Below, in pieces: positions 39,917 through 54,647 of a DNA stretch of 64,000 nucleotides. The stretch is taken from contig NZ_PPPV01000001.1 in assembly GCF_002901705.1 (NCBI RefSeq), positions 1 through 64,000 on the forward strand, written 5' to 3'. Every line of letters starts with the position of its first letter. Within the stretch, counting starts at the first letter, position 1. The translations under genes were made by a program, and so were the position numbers. The notes beneath the pieces are model-generated. The model was not told the DNA's origin and made no database searches. It saw only the letters and a program-made list of their open reading frames with translations. This DNA is from Staphylococcus lugdunensis. Lineage in GTDB: Bacteria; Bacillota; Bacilli; Staphylococcales; Staphylococcaceae.

Positions 39917-41374
39917 TTATAAATTTTCGTATGCGTCATGTAGGTTGTATTGTGTTTCATATTGATAAGCAACACGATATAACGTCTTTTCATCAAATGG
40001 TTTACCAATAAATTGTAAGCCAATTGGTCGTCCATTGGATTGTCCACAAGGAACAGAAATACCTGGTAAGCCAGCTAAGTTTACCGGTGTCGTTAATAAG
40101 TCATTTGCATACATTGTTAGTGGATCATCTAGTTCATCACCTAAATTGAAAGCAGTTGTTGGCGCAGTAGGACCCACAATAACATCATAATCTTCAAATA
40201 CTCTATGAAAATCATTTTTAATTAATGTTCTTACTTTTTGCGATTTTTTATAATATGCATCGTAATATCCAGAACTTAATGCAAAAGTCCCAAGGAAAAT
40301 ACGACGTTTTACTTCAGCACCAAAACCTTCGGAACGAGACATTTTATATAGCTCTTCTAATGTTTGCGCTTCTTTTGAGTGATAACCATAGCGGATACCA
40401 TCAAAACGAGCCAAGTTAGCTGATGCTTCTGAAGATGCGATAACATAATATGAAGGAATACCATATTTTGTATTAGGTAATGATACTTCTTCTACTTCAG
40501 CACCTAATGATTTAAGTGTTTCTACAGCATTTTTAACTGATGATTTAACATCTTCACTGACACCTTCTCCTAAATACTCTTTAGGTAACGCTACTTTAAG
40601 ACCTTTTATATCTTTTCCAATGTCTGAAGTGAAATCAACATCATCTACAGGCGCACTAGTTGAATCGTGTGCATCAACGCCTGAAATAGCTTCTAGCACG
40701 AGGGCATTATCTTTAACATTACGCGTAATAGGTCCAATTTGATCTAATGATGAAGCGAATGCTACTAAACCAAAACGAGATACTCGACCATAAGTAGGTT
40801 TCATACCAACTACGCCACAATATGCTGCTGGTTGTCTAATTGATCCCCCAGTATCAGAACCTAAACTAAATGGTACTAAGCCTGCTGCTACAGCCGCAGC
40901 AGAACCACCTGATGATCCACCCGGTACGGCCGTGTGATCAAAGGGATTGACCGTTTTTTTGAAGTAAGACGTTTCGGTTGAACCTCCCATAGCAAATTCA
41001 TCCATGTTTAATTTACCGATTAATACTGCATTTTCATGCTTTAATTTATTCATTACTGTTGATTCATAAATTGGAACAAATCCTTCTAACATCTTGCTAG
41101 CACAAGTTGTTTCTACACCTTCAGTAATAATATTATCTTTAATCCCCATTGGTATACCGAAGAGCTTTCCATCCATTTGGTCTTTATCTTGTAAATGATC
41201 TAATTCTTGTGCTTTCTTAACTGCATTTTCTTTATCTAATGTTAAAAACGATTTAATCGTTGGATCTGTCTCTTCAATTGCATCATAAATATCTTTAACA
41301 ATATCTGATGGTTTAACTTTTTTATCTTTAATTAATTGTTGTAGATTCTCAATTGATTCATATCGAATACTCAT
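39917..41374 (-). CDS. gatA: Asp-tRNA(Asn)/Glu-tRNA(Gln) amidotransferase subunit A
   Basis: A 485-residue amidase-signature protein and the glutaminase of GatCAB. The Ser-Ser-Lys catalytic triad is in [11 protein letters not shown] (Lys) and in the two serine motifs [15 protein letters not shown] and [19 protein letters not shown] at 41374 has GAGGAGG upstream and gives the known S. aureus length; the upstream in-frame extension overlaps gatC. One base separates it from the gatC stop codon. Confidence 0.96.
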   Translation of the reverse strand: MSIRYESIENLQQLIKDKKVKPSDIVKDIYDAIEETDPTIKSFLTLDKENAVKKAQELDHLQDKDQMDGKLFGIPMGIKDNIITEGVETTCASKMLEGFVPIYESTVMNKLKHENAVLIGKLNMDEFAMGGSTETSYFKKTVNPFDHTAVPGGSSGGSAAAVAAGLVPFSLGSDTGGSIRQPAAYCGVVGMKPTYGRVSRFGLVAFASSLDQIGPITRNVKDNALVLEAISGVDAHDSTSAPVDDVDFTSDIGKDIKGLKVALPKEYLGEGVSEDVKSSVKNAVETLKSLGAEVEEVSLPNTKYGIPSYYVIASSEASANLARFDGIRYGYHSKEAQTLEELYKMSRSEGFGAEVKRRIFLGTFALSSGYYDAYYKKSQKVRTLIKNDFHRVFEDYDVIVGPTAPTTAFNLGDELDDPLTMYANDLLTTPVNLAGLPGISVPCGQSNGRPIGLQFIGKPFDEKTLYRVAYQYETQYNLHDAYENL

Positions 41375-41375
41375 C

Positions 41376-41678
41376 TTAAGCGTCCTCCTCATTCATGATG
41401 GCTGGAACTTTAAACTGACCATCTTCTGTTTCTTTTGCATTTTTTAATGCAAGTTCTTGAGGAATACCCTCTTGAGCTTTATCTTCACGTAACACATTTT
41501 GTAAATCTAAAACGTGATATGTTGGCTCAACACCTTCAGTAGCTGCACTATCATTTTGTTTTGCAAAATCTAAAATACTTTCAAGCGTTGTTGCCATTTC
41601 TTCAGTTTCTTCAGGAGAAATTTGAAGTCTTGCTAAGTTAGCGATATGTTCAACTTCTTCGCGTGTTACCTTTGTCAT
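41376..41678 (-). CDS. gatC: Asp-tRNA(Asn)/Glu-tRNA(Gln) amidotransferase subunit C
   Basis: A 100-residue helper subunit that stabilises GatAB. The family start [18 protein letters not shown] and the middle [11 protein letters not shown] are clear. ATG at 41678 has GGAGG 11 bases upstream, a little long, but gives the family length; an ATG nine codons earlier overlaps that site. First gene of gatCAB. Confidence 0.95.
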   Translation of the reverse strand: MTKVTREEVEHIANLARLQISPEETEEMATTLESILDFAKQNDSAATEGVEPTYHVLDLQNVLREDKAQEGIPQELALKNAKETEDGQFKVPAIMNEEDA

Positions 41679-42243
41679 TAAATTAAAAGCCTCCTTATTA
41701 CTCATTCATCATAAAATTGTATCAAATTTCGACACAAAAATCTAAATATTTATTACATTACACGGGAGCAAGACAAAAATCTTATTTTATAATAAAGCTT
41801 TCGGTGCCACAGCCCAACTTACTTTGGTTTAAGGCTATTAAATTAAAAAACTATATAGACCGTTAGTATTAGGATTAATCTGGATTTAAGAAATTGATTT
41901 AAGTACATTCTTAACATAAATAACTATTGAAAAATGTAACGTTCGGTAATGTGTGAATTAGCTCAGCAATACATCATTATCCCTTTTATGTCTAAAAGCA
42001 TTAAAATAATGTTACTCATTTATGATATTTATGCCATTATCCTAGTTACATATACAAAATCCAGAATTTTAATAGCATAGTATTCATTAATTTAAAAATT
42101 CTGAATATAAAATCTATACTTAAAATACCTTATTAAAAACTTATATTCCTTAAAAATTTAGAAGGCATAAAATTTATCTTCTCTATCTCATTCATCATAT
42201 TGTATAATATTACATGTAACTAAAAATAAAGGGGGTTCTTCAT
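41679..42243. other. Long AT-rich intergenic region between gatC and putP
   Basis: Divergent promoter region of 565 bp. I see no gene. A degenerate piece resembling the first module of the dispersed repeat may be at 41763-41820 (GGGAGCAAGACA...GCCACAGCCC). A long imperfect inverted repeat (CAGAATTTTAA with TTAAAAATTCTG) is at 42062-42103. TATAAT at 42203-42208 is the best putP -10 candidate, but the -35 is not convincing. Confidence 0.5.
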
Positions 42244-43782
42244 ATGTTATTATTGGGTTCTACATTGCAAAATCAAGTGCAAACAGACTGGCAAACGTAT
42301 ATTATGATTGCCATTTACTTTATTATTTTACTGATTATCGGATATTATGGCTACAGACAAGCAACAGATAATATTAGTGAATACATGTTGGGTGGTCGAA
42401 ACATTGGCCCTTACATAACTGCATTATCCGCAGGTGCTTCAGATATGAGTGGCTGGATGATTATGGGACTTCCAGGTTCTGTCTATAGCACTGGATTATC
42501 TGCTATTTGGATAACAATCGGACTAACACTTGGCGCTTATCTTAATTATATTATTGTTGCACCGAGGCTTAGAGTTTATACCGAAATAGCTGGGGACGCT
42601 ATCACACTTCCAGATTTTTTTAAAAATAGATTAAATGATAAAAATAACATCCTAAAAATATTCTCTGGTTTAATCATCGTTATATTTTTCACATTATACA
42701 CGCATTCCGGATTTGTTTCTGGTGGCAAACTGTTTGAAAGTGCTTTTGGACTAAATTATCATATCGGTTTGCTTCTAGTAGCCGTCATTGTTATTGCTTA
42801 CACGTTTTTCGGAGGATATCTAGCGGTATCAATTACTGATTTTTTCCAAGGCGTTATTATGCTAATTGCAATGGTCATGGTACCAATTGTTGCTATGATG
42901 CAACTTAATGGATGGGATACTTTCAATCGTGTTGCTGAAATGAAACCAACAAATTTAGACTTATTTCGTGGAACAACAACTTTAGGAATTATTTCCCTTT
43001 TTGCTTGGGGATTAGGATACTTTGGTCAACCACATATTATCGTACGTTTTATGTCAATAAAATCACATCAATTGCTTCCTAAAGCACGTCGCCTAGGAAT
43101 TAGTTGGATGGCTGTTGGTTTATTAGGCGCTGTCGGTGTGGGGTTAACAGGTATTGCTTTTATTTCTGATAATCATATCAAAATGGAAGATCCAGAAACA
43201 CTATTTATCGTCATGAGTCAAATTTTATTTCATCCACTTGTTGGTGGCTTTTTATTAGCTGCAATTTTAGCGGCGATTATGAGCACCATTTCATCTCAAT
43301 TATTAGTTACTTCTAGTTCACTAACAGAGGATTTTTATAAATTAATTCGTGGGGAGAAACATGCTGCTGAGCATCAACGAGAGTTTGTTCTTGTAGGTAG
43401 ATTATCGGTACTAATTGTCGCAATTGTGGCATTAGCAATCGCATGGTCTCCAAATGATACAATTCTTAATTTAGTTGGAAATGCTTGGGCCGGTTTCGGT
43501 GCTGCCTTTAGTCCTTTAGTGTTATATTCTCTTTATTGGAGAAACTTAACGCGTACCGGCGCACTAAGTGGCATGATTGCTGGTGCGGTAGTCGTTATTA
43601 TTTGGATTGTATGGATTAAACCTTTGGCAACAATCAATGAAATTTTCGGTATATACGAAATTATCCCTGGATTCTTAACTAGCGTTATAGTAACTTATGT
43701 TGTCAGTTTATTAACACAGAAACCTGGAGATTTTGTCAATAAAGATATTGAAAAAGTCAAAACCATAATCCGTGAAAAGTAA
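42244..43782 (+). CDS. putP: Sodium/proline symporter PutP
   Basis: A 512-residue SSS-family symporter with about 13 membrane helices. Family motifs are [23 protein letters not shown] near residues 50-72, [14 protein letters not shown] and [17 protein letters not shown] (sodium-binding Ser/Thr region). It imports proline with Na+, serving nutrition and osmotic adaptation, and is a known fitness factor of S. aureus. GGGGG lies eight bases before the ATG. It is monocistronic, with a terminator shared with the convergent VOC gene. Confidence 0.93.
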   Translation: MLLLGSTLQNQVQTDWQTYIMIAIYFIILLIIGYYGYRQATDNISEYMLGGRNIGPYITALSAGASDMSGWMIMGLPGSVYSTGLSAIWITIGLTLGAYLNYIIVAPRLRVYTEIAGDAITLPDFFKNRLNDKNNILKIFSGLIIVIFFTLYTHSGFVSGGKLFESAFGLNYHIGLLLVAVIVIAYTFFGGYLAVSITDFFQGVIMLIAMVMVPIVAMMQLNGWDTFNRVAEMKPTNLDLFRGTTTLGIISLFAWGLGYFGQPHIIVRFMSIKSHQLLPKARRLGISWMAVGLLGAVGVGLTGIAFISDNHIKMEDPETLFIVMSQILFHPLVGGFLLAAILAAIMSTISSQLLVTSSSLTEDFYKLIRGEKHAAEHQREFVLVGRLSVLIVAIVALAIAWSPNDTILNLVGNAWAGFGAAFSPLVLYSLYWRNLTRTGALSGMIAGAVVVIIWIVWIKPLATINEIFGIYEIIPGFLTSVIVTYVVSLLTQKPGDFVNKDIEKVKTIIREK

Positions 43783-44013
43783 ATGTAAAACATTTGCGCG
43801 TTATATTTAAATATAAAGATAATATAAGACTTACAATTTCATCTTGGATATGCTGAATTATTTGTGTCTAATGACATCAATTGCATCTTTTTCATCATGT
43901 TGTTCATTGTGGCTTGCTAGTCAAATATTATCTAGCATGGAGTAATGCAATTGTAATATCACGATATAATTAATACCGCATCATTTATTTAGCATATGAT
44001 TTTTTAATTTAAT

Positions 44014-44062
44014 TAAACACACCCTAAAAGGTAAACGTTAGTCTAACTTTTAGAGTGTGTTT
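44014..44062. terminator. Terminator between putP and VOC gene
   Basis: AAACACACCCTAAAAG pairs with CTTTTAGAGTGTGTTT with one mismatch; T-rich ends in both directions. It separates convergent genes and lies about 230 bp beyond putP. The rest of 43783-44013 shows nothing recognisable. Confidence 0.8.
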
Positions 44063-44114
44063 TTCACTAGATAATTTAACACTATTGTTGATATAATTCC
44101 ATAAATTGTGGCGC

Positions 44115-44504
44115 CTATTCTTTAAAATAATCAGGCATCTTTAACTTCGTCTCTTGATTAACATCATGATATATCTCAATTGTAAATTCTGCTGGAGACA
44201 TAAAGTAAAATGTATAAGCATTATGCGTATAGGTTGGTTCTTCAGAAGCATAACCATCTTTCGTAAGTCGTTCATACATCGCATCGACATCTTCAATACT
44301 TTTTTGCGGAAAACCAATGTGCAATTCTTTAGGATATTTAAAATCATCGCCATAAATCAAATTAAAGACAAAATGATTTTCATCATGCATAGCCACGAAC
44401 TGTTTACCCGCGTTAACAAAACATGTCATATCGAAATATTTTTCGAAAAATGTTTTAGCCTTTTGTACATCTCTAACTACCATGTTTAAATGTTTTAATT
44501 CCAT
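44115..44504 (-). CDS. VOC (glyoxalase/dioxygenase fold) family protein
   Basis: A 129-residue single VOC-domain protein: ELKHLNMVVRDVQKAKTFF at the start, a metal-ligand type ELHIGFP in the middle and FTIEIYHD at the end. His and Glu in these motifs could bind a divalent metal. The family includes glyoxalases, ring-cleaving dioxygenases and antibiotic-resistance proteins; the substrate cannot be told. ATG at 44504 is chosen because an AGG site is nine bases upstream; a TTG three codons earlier is the alternative. It is convergent with putP. Confidence 0.75.
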   Translation of the reverse strand: MELKHLNMVVRDVQKAKTFFEKYFDMTCFVNAGKQFVAMHDENHFVFNLIYGDDFKYPKELHIGFPQKSIEDVDAMYERLTKDGYASEEPTYTHNAYTFYFMSPAEFTIEIYHDVNQETKLKMPDYFKE

Positions 44505-44621
44505 AAAACCCAACCTATCTCATTAAATTTATTTAATACAATGTGAAATAATAACCATTAAAGTTATTCACTTAATAATGGTGTATTTGATTCATTTCCC
44601 TAAACTTATTTAAATAAACAA

Positions 44622-44662
44622 AAGGCGGATATGAACTAATATAAGTTCTTCCGCCTTTAAAA
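44622..44662 (-). terminator. Terminator of the pcrB-pcrA-ligA-camS operon
   Basis: AAAGGCGGA.ATGAA(C) pairs with GTTCTTCCGCCTTT, with A-rich flank before it that gives a T run (TTTGTTTATTT) on the minus strand. It is just beyond the camS stop codon. Confidence 0.82.
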
Positions 44663-44668
44663 AAGTTT

Positions 44669-45859
44669 CTAGTTATTATAAATATGCACTTGTGGCTCTT
44701 TGTCATCTTTTGATTTACTGATTAAAGCTCTTGAAGTATTACCGTCTTTAATACGTATTTCGTAACTATCGATGTTATCAAAATATTTATTAGCTTGTTC
44801 AGTAACATATTGAGTGATTGCAATCGTTTCAGCTTGCCCATAATAATCTATAGGTAAATCTACTGTAAGTTGACGTGGTTTTTTATCTACAAATTTCACT
44901 TTACCTGCTGCTTGAGTAAAGTTTGTAAAATATGACTGTAAATTATTATTAAATTGCTTAAAGTTATTGTTTAATGTCTCGTTTAACTTATCTGCATCAT
45001 CTGAAGGCAATAAGACTGTTTTTTCATTAATGGACTTCCAATGATTGATCGTAGTTTGACCATCATCTGCAGTTGTTTGTGCGATAAAGCTTCCCGGAGA
45101 AATAGAGTCTTGACCAGATTGTTTATAGATAGCAAAATGAATCGGTATATCTTTCAAGTCTTCGTTTGCACGTAAACGAGATAGTATTTCAGATGCCATG
45201 GATTTACCTTGTTTCTCAATTTCTTTGTCATCTAAATTTTCACTATATGTTTCTCCATCTTTTTCCTTTTGGTAATAATAAACACTATTCATTGCTAGTC
45301 CAATAGTCATTCCTTTAATATTTGAACCTTTTTTATCCCTGTTGCCATAAAAATCTTGTTCTAGTATATTCGATAAATATGCAGGAGATTTTTTAGCAAT
45401 TTTAGCTTTATCTGTTTCTCCATGATGTGATGGATTAAGGCCTAAATTCTCATTTGCATTTTTATCCTTTTGTTCGCTTTCACTCATTTTGTCAATTTCA
45501 TCTTTAGTAAATTTAGGCTCAAGATATGCATTAATTGTAGACTTCGATAGATATTGACCATCTTGGTATAAATACTTGTCAGTTGAAAAGACGTCTTTGC
45601 TTAAATTCAACAGCCCTCTCTCAAAATCTTCTCCATTATATCCATTCGTCATATTATCCTGTAAAATACCACGCGCTTTGCTTTCTTTAAATGGGAGTAA
45701 GGTACGATAGTTATCACCCTGTACATCTTTATCAGTCGCAATTTGATTCGCACTGTTTGGATGATCGGCTGATTTATCTTTTCTATCATCTTGATTACCG
45801 TTACTACAAGCCGCTAATATAAATAATACTGAAATCAATAAAATTATTGTCCGCTTCAT
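44669..45859 (-). CDS. camS: CamS family sex-pheromone lipoprotein
   Basis: A 396-residue lipoprotein with signal peptide MKRTIILLISVLFILAAC; the lipobox LAAC puts the lipidated cysteine at C18. The exported domain (CamS family) has unknown function. In S. aureus the cleaved leader yields the cAM373-like peptide AIFILAA, which triggers conjugation of enterococcal pAM373. Here the corresponding seven residues before the cysteine are VLFILAA. AGGAG lies seven bases before the ATG. Last gene of the pcrB-pcrA-ligA-camS run, 12 bp after ligA. Confidence 0.92.
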   Translation of the reverse strand: MKRTIILLISVLFILAACSNGNQDDRKDKSADHPNSANQIATDKDVQGDNYRTLLPFKESKARGILQDNMTNGYNGEDFERGLLNLSKDVFSTDKYLYQDGQYLSKSTINAYLEPKFTKDEIDKMSESEQKDKNANENLGLNPSHHGETDKAKIAKKSPAYLSNILEQDFYGNRDKKGSNIKGMTIGLAMNSVYYYQKEKDGETYSENLDDKEIEKQGKSMASEILSRLRANEDLKDIPIHFAIYKQSGQDSISPGSFIAQTTADDGQTTINHWKSINEKTVLLPSDDADKLNETLNNNFKQFNNNLQSYFTNFTQAAGKVKFVDKKPRQLTVDLPIDYYGQAETIAITQYVTEQANKYFDNIDSYEIRIKDGNTSRALISKSKDDKEPQVHIYNN

Positions 45860-45871
45860 CGCCGTTCTCCT

Positions 45872-47878
<2,007 letters not shown>

Positions 47879-50071
47879 TTAATCCTCCTTTTTTTCAATC
47901 GGTGCAAATTGAGCTAACAAGCGTTTAGGACCTTGTGACTTAAATATAATATCTAATTCTACAGAGCCATTTTTCTCATTAACATGACTAACCATACCTT
48001 CGCCCCATGCTTTGTGTATGACCTTATCTCCAACATGCCAATCCGATGACTTAACCTCTCTCTTAGGAGAAGTAACTCGTTTACTATAGCCACGTTTTAC
48101 CATAGATTTTGACTTAGGTGCAATGGTTTGACGTTTATCTTGGTTTGGTAATTCTAATAAATCTTCAGGTATTTCTTCTAGGAAACGGGATGGCATATTA
48201 GATTGTGAGCGTCCGAACAGCATTCTACTTGTAGCTCTAGTAATATAAAGCTGCTCTTCTGCACGTGTTATAGCCACATAACAAATTCGTCGTTCTTCTT
48301 GCATGTCATGATCATCATCGCTTTTAATCGCTCTAATATGAGGGAATAATGATTCTTCCATTCCCATCAAAAATACAATAGGAAATTCAAGGCCTTTAGC
48401 CGAGTGCATTGTCATCATTGTTACGCCATCATCAATTTGTGCTTCATCAATATCTGCTACTAATGATAAATCTGTTAAGAAATTAATTAAAGATTGTTCT
48501 TCAAGTGGCGTATTTTCTTCATAGTCTTTAGGCACTGACATAAATTCATCAAGGTTTTCCAAACGACTGCGTGATTCTATCGTTTGCTCTCGTTCTAACA
48601 TAGCGCGATAACCTGTTTTTTCTAATATTTCTTCTACAATTTCACTGATTTCTAAAAATTCTTGTTCTTTAATCAAATTCTGTAATAAATCATAAAACTG
48701 TATACATCCTTGTGTTACTTTTTTAGAAAGTCCGATAAAGTCCGCTTCTGATAATGCATCAAACATACTGATATTATTTTGTAATGCATATGCCTGAATT
48801 TTCTCAACAGAAGATGGTCCTATACCTCTTTTTGGAACATTGATAATACGTTGTAAACTAATATCATCATTACTATTTGCTACGATTCTCAAATAACTAA
48901 GTAAATCTTTAATTTCCTTTCTGTCATAGAACTTTTGACCACCAACCATAGTATAAGGAATATTTGATTTCATAAATGTTTCTTCTAGGACACGTGACTG
49001 TGCATTTGTACGATATAAAATTGCAATGTCGCCATAGCTTTTGCCATTGCGCTGATGTTTCATGACTTCGCGCACGACATATTCTGCTTCATCTCGCTCG
49101 GTCATGGCCTCATAATACTTAATTTTTTCACCATTGGTATTGGCTGTCCAAAGTCCTTTAGGCTTTCGTTCAGTATTATTTTTAATCACTTCATTTGCTG
49201 CATTAAGTATTGTTTTCGTTGAACGATAATTTTGTTCTAAATAGATGCTTTTAGCTTCAGGATAGTCTTCTTCAAAAGATAATATATTTTGAATATCTGC
49301 GCCACGCCAACCATAAATTGATTGGTCTGAATCACCTACTACACATAAATTTTTAAATTTACTGGCTAACATTTTCACTAATGTATATTGAGCTTTATTG
49401 GTATCTTGATATTCATCTACATGGATATATTGAAATTTATTTTGATAATATTCTAATGCATCTGGAACACGCTCAAATAACCGGATTGTAGTCATAATTA
49501 AATCATCAAAATCAAGCGCTTCATTACGAGATAATTGTCGTTGATAACCACTATAAACAGTAGCAATCATCTGTTCGTGATAATTATTCGCTTCTTTTTG
49601 AGCATCGTCGGTTGTCTTTAATTCATTTTTTAAATTACTTATTGCTGATATAAACATACGTGGTTCAAATTTTTTACTATCAATATTTTCATTTTTTAAT
49701 ACATCTTTAATGACTGATTTTTGATCTGTCGGGTCTATTATAGTAAAATTTCGTTCGATGCCAATGCGATCAGCATCTCTACGTAAAATTTTGACACACA
49801 TCGAATGAAATGTTGACATCCAGATAACTGATGCTTCTTCACCGACTAATTGTTCAACACGTTGCTTCATTTCTTTAGCTGCTTTATTGGTAAACGTAAT
49901 TGCTAGTATGTTATATGGCGAAACACCTTTTTCATTTAATAAATATGCAATTCTATGCGTAAGCACTCTTGTTTTACCTGAGCCAGCACCAGCCATAATC
50001 AAAAGTGGCCCTTCTGTCGTTCTCACGGCTTCGCTTTGTTCGTCGTTCATATTTGCAACTAATGAATTCAT
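47879..50071 (-). CDS. pcrA: ATP-dependent DNA helicase PcrA
   Basis: A 730-residue superfamily 1A 3'-5' helicase (UvrD/Rep group). Motif I is [11 protein letters not shown], motif II is VDEYQDTN, motif III is [13 protein letters not shown] and motif VI is [10 protein letters not shown]. The C-terminal Tudor-like tail ([18 protein letters not shown]) mediates RNA polymerase contact in relatives. It is essential in S. aureus and acts in repair and in rolling-circle plasmid replication. The start overlaps the pcrB stop by one base. Confidence 0.97.
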   Translation of the reverse strand: MNSLVANMNDEQSEAVRTTEGPLLIMAGAGSGKTRVLTHRIAYLLNEKGVSPYNILAITFTNKAAKEMKQRVEQLVGEEASVIWMSTFHSMCVKILRRDADRIGIERNFTIIDPTDQKSVIKDVLKNENIDSKKFEPRMFISAISNLKNELKTTDDAQKEANNYHEQMIATVYSGYQRQLSRNEALDFDDLIMTTIRLFERVPDALEYYQNKFQYIHVDEYQDTNKAQYTLVKMLASKFKNLCVVGDSDQSIYGWRGADIQNILSFEEDYPEAKSIYLEQNYRSTKTILNAANEVIKNNTERKPKGLWTANTNGEKIKYYEAMTERDEAEYVVREVMKHQRNGKSYGDIAILYRTNAQSRVLEETFMKSNIPYTMVGGQKFYDRKEIKDLLSYLRIVANSNDDISLQRIINVPKRGIGPSSVEKIQAYALQNNISMFDALSEADFIGLSKKVTQGCIQFYDLLQNLIKEQEFLEISEIVEEILEKTGYRAMLEREQTIESRSRLENLDEFMSVPKDYEENTPLEEQSLINFLTDLSLVADIDEAQIDDGVTMMTMHSAKGLEFPIVFLMGMEESLFPHIRAIKSDDDHDMQEERRICYVAITRAEEQLYITRATSRMLFGRSQSNMPSRFLEEIPEDLLELPNQDKRQTIAPKSKSMVKRGYSKRVTSPKREVKSSDWHVGDKVIHKAWGEGMVSHVNEKNGSVELDIIFKSQGPKRLLAQFAPIEKKED

Positions 50072-50763
50072 TACTGAAACTCCTTCTTAATTTTTACTGT
50101 TTTCAATGCTTGCTTAATATCTGTATAGATTAAATCTCCAACCACAATTGTATGCGCATAATTGGCCATTTGCTGTGCTTCTGACAACGTAGATATACCG
50201 CCACCATAAAATAATTGCGTGCTAGTCAAGGTTTCAGCTACTGACTTAACTTTTTCTACATCACCATAAATACCACTATATTCTATATACATGATTGGTA
50301 AATGATATAGCTGATCAACCATTTGAGCATAAGCAATGAGATCTTCTTCATTTAAAGCTGTTTGCGCTTGTGTTACTTCAGCTACTTTGCTTTCTGGATT
50401 AAGTACGATATAGCCTTCTAAAAACAGTTCATCAAAATTGATAACATGTCCATATTGTTTTAATGCCTTATGTAACATACCATTTTGATATTTAACATCT
50501 GCACTATTTAATACTGTAGGCACGAAATAAAAATCAAATCCTGGCATAACGCTATCAATATTGGAAATTTCTAACACTAAAGGAATAGGATATCTACGTA
50601 CTCTACTCATTAAATGCAATACATTATCTTCTGTTACATTATCTGTGCCACCAATAATAATTGCGTCTGTGTTGGACATACAAATTGCATCTAAATCGCT
50701 GTCATTAATAACCTTTGCAGGGTCTAATTTAAATACATGGCGCCATTCTTTTAAATCATACAT
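50071..50763 (-). CDS. pcrB: Heptaprenylglyceryl phosphate synthase PcrB
   Basis: A 230-residue TIM-barrel prenyltransferase that joins heptaprenyl diphosphate to sn-glycerol-1-phosphate. Phosphate-binding motifs are [30 protein letters not shown] and FYGGGIST. In Firmicutes the product is an archaea-like lipid of unclear role. GGAG lies eight bases before the ATG. First gene of pcrB-pcrA-ligA-camS. Confidence 0.93.
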   Translation of the reverse strand: MYDLKEWRHVFKLDPAKVINDSDLDAICMSNTDAIIIGGTDNVTEDNVLHLMSRVRRYPIPLVLEISNIDSVMPGFDFYFVPTVLNSADVKYQNGMLHKALKQYGHVINFDELFLEGYIVLNPESKVAEVTQAQTALNEEDLIAYAQMVDQLYHLPIMYIEYSGIYGDVEKVKSVAETLTSTQLFYGGGISTLSEAQQMANYAHTIVVGDLIYTDIKQALKTVKIKKEFQ

Positions 50764-50859
50764 ACAAGTATCTCCTTTTTTAACATACCTTAAATTATAT
50801 CATTTTCTATTCTCATTTCTAAACTATTATGCCAAATAAATTCGATTATCATTACGTCA

Positions 50860-50900
50860 AACATGGCTGAGACAAAATCATTGTCCCAGCCATGTTGTAA
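50860..50900 (-). terminator. Terminator of yerC
   Basis: AACATGGCTGAGACAA pairs with TTGTCCCAGCCATGTT around a six-base loop; a single A-C mismatch on the plus strand becomes a G-U pair on the minus strand. It lies directly after the yerC stop codon (50903). Confidence 0.8.
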
Positions 50901-50902
50901 CA

Positions 50903-51205
50903 CTATTCTTTTGTCTTAATATTTAATCGGTCAAGAATCATTGTATATGCATCATTACCCCATTGTAATGAGCGTTTTACACGTGAAATCGTTGCAGTTG
51001 ATGCGCCCGATTCTTGCTCTATCGTTGCATAGGTATAACCCTGCTTTATCATTTTAGCTACTTGTAATCGCTGCGATAATGACTGTATTTCATTGACGGT
51101 GCATAAATCATCGAAGAATTGATAACACTCTTCTCTATTTTCAAGAGTGAGTATTGCATCAAATAATTCATCTAATGCTTTCCCACGTAATTTTTCAATT
51201 TGCAT
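50903..51205 (-). CDS. YerC/TrpR-like DNA-binding protein
   Basis: A 100-residue protein of the YerC/YecD group with the TrpR fold. The helix-turn-helix reads SQRLQVAKMIKQGYTYATI followed by SGASTATISRVKRSL. In this family the regulated genes are unknown; linkage to purB and pcrB is conserved in staphylococci as far as I recall. ATG at 51205 gives MQIEKLRG; GGGG lies about nine bases upstream. An upstream TTG three codons earlier overlaps that site. Confidence 0.85.
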   Translation of the reverse strand: MQIEKLRGKALDELFDAILTLENREECYQFFDDLCTVNEIQSLSQRLQVAKMIKQGYTYATIEQESGASTATISRVKRSLQWGNDAYTMILDRLNIKTKE

Positions 51206-51300
51206 CGTTAACAACCCCTAGACTCATTTTCAATATTTAATCTCATTTTAACGTACTAAATGATTAAAGTGTAGTCAAATATACGCAAGAAGTTAAGGAG

Positions 51301-52638
<1,338 letters not shown>

Positions 52639-52806
52639 TTAAAACTGTACAATAATACGAAATAAAACGAAAAAGTTCGTTTTTTAATCACTTCAACCTT
52701 AGCTTATCAAAATTCCAAGTAAATGTATAAAGTTTTTCCTTACTTTCATATTCTATGATAATCTGAATACGAAAACAATTACTATCAACATTTTTACCAC
52801 AAAAAA

Positions 52807-52955
52807 AGGAGCCGGACAGAATTCATTATGAATTCGTATTCCCGCCCCGATATGGTTGACTAGAATTGAAAAAAGCTTGGTATCAGCGTGTTTTCAATCC
52901 AGCCAACTACTGCAAATATATAGTTGATAGCCTAAATTATAAAGATGTTCCAAAC
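52807..52955 (+). repeat. Dispersed two-hairpin intergenic repeat, copy D
   Basis: GGAGCCGGACAGAATTCATTATGAATTCGTATTCCCGCCCC, then TGGTTGACTAGAATTGAAAA pairing with TTTTCAATCCAGCCAACTACTGC, and the tail ATATAGTTGATAGCCTAAATTATAAAG. It lies downstream of the NETI gene and upstream of purB, both on the minus strand; there it sits in the 376-bp space that otherwise shows no gene. Confidence 0.8.
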
Positions 52956-52972
52956 TGTTTATCTTAATAGAA

Positions 52973-53152
52973 CTAATCTGTATTCAATTTCTTTCCTATA
53001 AAAATGACTTCCTGTTTTAATACTTCTATGCTACCGTCAGCAAGCTCTTGAAATATAGGCTTTTCAATTCGACGTATTGGTATATATCCGTCAGAGCGCA
53101 TGCGTTGTATACATTCAGTTATTGTTTCATTGTCATTTACTTGGAATTTCAT
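52973..53152 (-). CDS. NETI-motif small protein
   Basis: A 59-residue protein that begins [18 protein letters not shown] and so carries the NETI motif naming this family of small Firmicutes proteins. The rest is a compact charged domain ([26 protein letters not shown]). Function is unknown. The ATG at 53152 is inside the end of the UPF0316 gene (20-bp overlap), so translation is probably coupled; a GTGG lies just before the start codon but no strong site is visible. Confidence 0.78.
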   Translation of the reverse strand: MKFQVNDNETITECIQRMRSDGYIPIRRIEKPIFQELADGSIEVLKQEVIFIGKKLNTD

Positions 53153-53735
53153 AATCCACAACACTTTCTAATTCTTCAGGTTCATAAGCTGCTAACTTAC
53201 GTTTACGTACACCTTTCGTCCAGAAACCACCATGTATATTTCTAGGCTCATATGCAATAATAAATGCTTTAGGATCTAGATTTTTTATGGTATCCATTAA
53301 TTTAAGCTCATATTTGCGTGGAGTTAATATTTGCATCACCATACGACTGCCATCGCGTCCAAAAGCTGCGTAGTGTGTCACACCATAGCCTAAATTTCGC
53401 AATTCATTCGGCAAATCATGTTCGTATTCACCAGAGGTTACATTAACTACAACATAACCTAGCGCTAACTTTTCTTCTATTTTCATACCAACGATAATTC
53501 CAACAGAAAAGCCCAGCGCATATGCAAAAATGTTTTGTATTTGATCTAAACTTGACATTACTAATCCTAAACCTACGACATAGACTAATACTTCTAAAAA
53601 GCTCACGACTGCAGCAACATATCGATATCCTTTTAGTGTTAGAATCGTCCTCATGGTTAGGAATGTCACATAGCACACATTAATAATAAAAATAGCAAAT
53701 ACCATGAGCCATGGGTTTTGTGCAATTGCAGACAT
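53133..53735 (-). CDS. UPF0316 (DUF2179) membrane protein
   Basis: A 200-residue protein with three hydrophobic segments in residues 8-85 and a C-terminal soluble DUF2179-type domain ([22 protein letters not shown]). Such domains occur at the end of YitT-like membrane proteins. Function is unknown. ATG at 53735 has AGAGGA five bases upstream and gives the 200 residues I recall for S. aureus; an ATG eight codons earlier is less likely. Overlaps the NETI gene downstream. Confidence 0.85.
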   Translation of the reverse strand: MSAIAQNPWLMVFAIFIINVCYVTFLTMRTILTLKGYRYVAAVVSFLEVLVYVVGLGLVMSSLDQIQNIFAYALGFSVGIIVGMKIEEKLALGYVVVNVTSGEYEHDLPNELRNLGYGVTHYAAFGRDGSRMVMQILTPRKYELKLMDTIKNLDPKAFIIAYEPRNIHGGFWTKGVRKRKLAAYEPEELESVVDYEIPSK

Positions 53736-53807
53736 AAAATTCCTCTTTTCATTCATCAAATCCAGATTATTTTATCAGCCAAACTGATTTTTGTCACTAG
53801 TTTTTTA

Positions 53808-54647
53808 TTAACTTTCAGTATTCATATCACTTTTGGGCCAGCTATATCGTGTATAAGCCAGTTCTCTTTTATGAGCATTTCTAATATAATGACGTTCAAT
53901 TGTTTGACGAGCTGCCTCAGATACACCTTTTCCTTCTAAATAATCATCTATATCATTATAAGTTACACCTAACGCTTCTTCGTCTGGTAATTGCGGTTTA
54001 TCATCTTCTAAATCAGCAGTAGGAACCTTCTCATATAAATGTTTGGGTGCATGTAAGAAGACTAAGAGTTGGCGTCCTTGACGTTTATTCAAACCGAAAA
54101 TTGGCGCAATATCTGCAGCACCATCACCATATTTAGTAAAAAAGCCGGTAATATTTTCCGCAGAATGATCCGTACCAACAACAATGCCTTGCGTATGAGA
54201 TGCGATGGAAAACTGTACTTTCATGCGCTCTCTTGCCTTTTCATTGCCTTTTTGAAAATCTGTTAACTTGATACCCGCTTCTTGTAGAGAAGTAACACTT
54301 TGATCTACAGCAGGCTTGATATTTACAGTCACTACTTTATCAGGTTGAATAAACGCGATTGCATCGTCAACTTCAGCTGCATCTTTTTGCACACCATACG
54401 GTAATTTAACCGCAATAAATTCGCATTTACGACCTTCTGCGTTTAATTCATCTACAGCTAGCTGTGCGAGTTTACCAGTTAACGTTGAATCCTGTCCACC
54501 AGATATGCCAAGAACTAAACTTTTGATGAATGAATGTGATAGCACATAATTTTTAATAAATGACTTAATACTTTCAATTTCTTCTGCTTCATTAATCTCT
54601 TTTTTAACTTTCATTTCCTTAACAATGATATCTTGTAACTTAGTCAT
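53808..54647 (-). CDS. nadE: NH3-dependent NAD synthetase
   Basis: A 279-residue N-type ATP pyrophosphatase that amidates nicotinate adenine dinucleotide to NAD. The ATP P-loop is [11 protein letters not shown], with KLPYGVQKD and [19 protein letters not shown] as further family motifs. No glutaminase domain is fused, so it uses free ammonia. GGAGG precedes the ATG. The start lies inside the end of pncB (8-bp overlap), so the two are coupled. Confidence 0.96.
   Translation of the reverse strand: MTKLQDIIVKEMKVKKEINEAEEIESIKSFIKNYVLSHSFIKSLVLGISGGQDSTLTGKLAQLAVDELNAEGRKCEFIAVKLPYGVQKDAAEVDDAIAFIQPDKVVTVNIKPAVDQSVTSLQEAGIKLTDFQKGNEKARERMKVQFSIASHTQGIVVGTDHSAENITGFFTKYGDGAADIAPIFGLNKRQGRQLLVFLHAPKHLYEKVPTADLEDDKPQLPDEEALGVTYNDIDDYLEGKGVSEAARQTIERHYIRNAHKRELAYTRYSWPKSDMNTES

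Noticed and set aside
41954-41974. GAATTAGCTCAGCAATAC resembles a tRNA D-arm
   Set aside because: No acceptor stem, anticodon arm or TTCGA-type T-arm can be found at the right distances.
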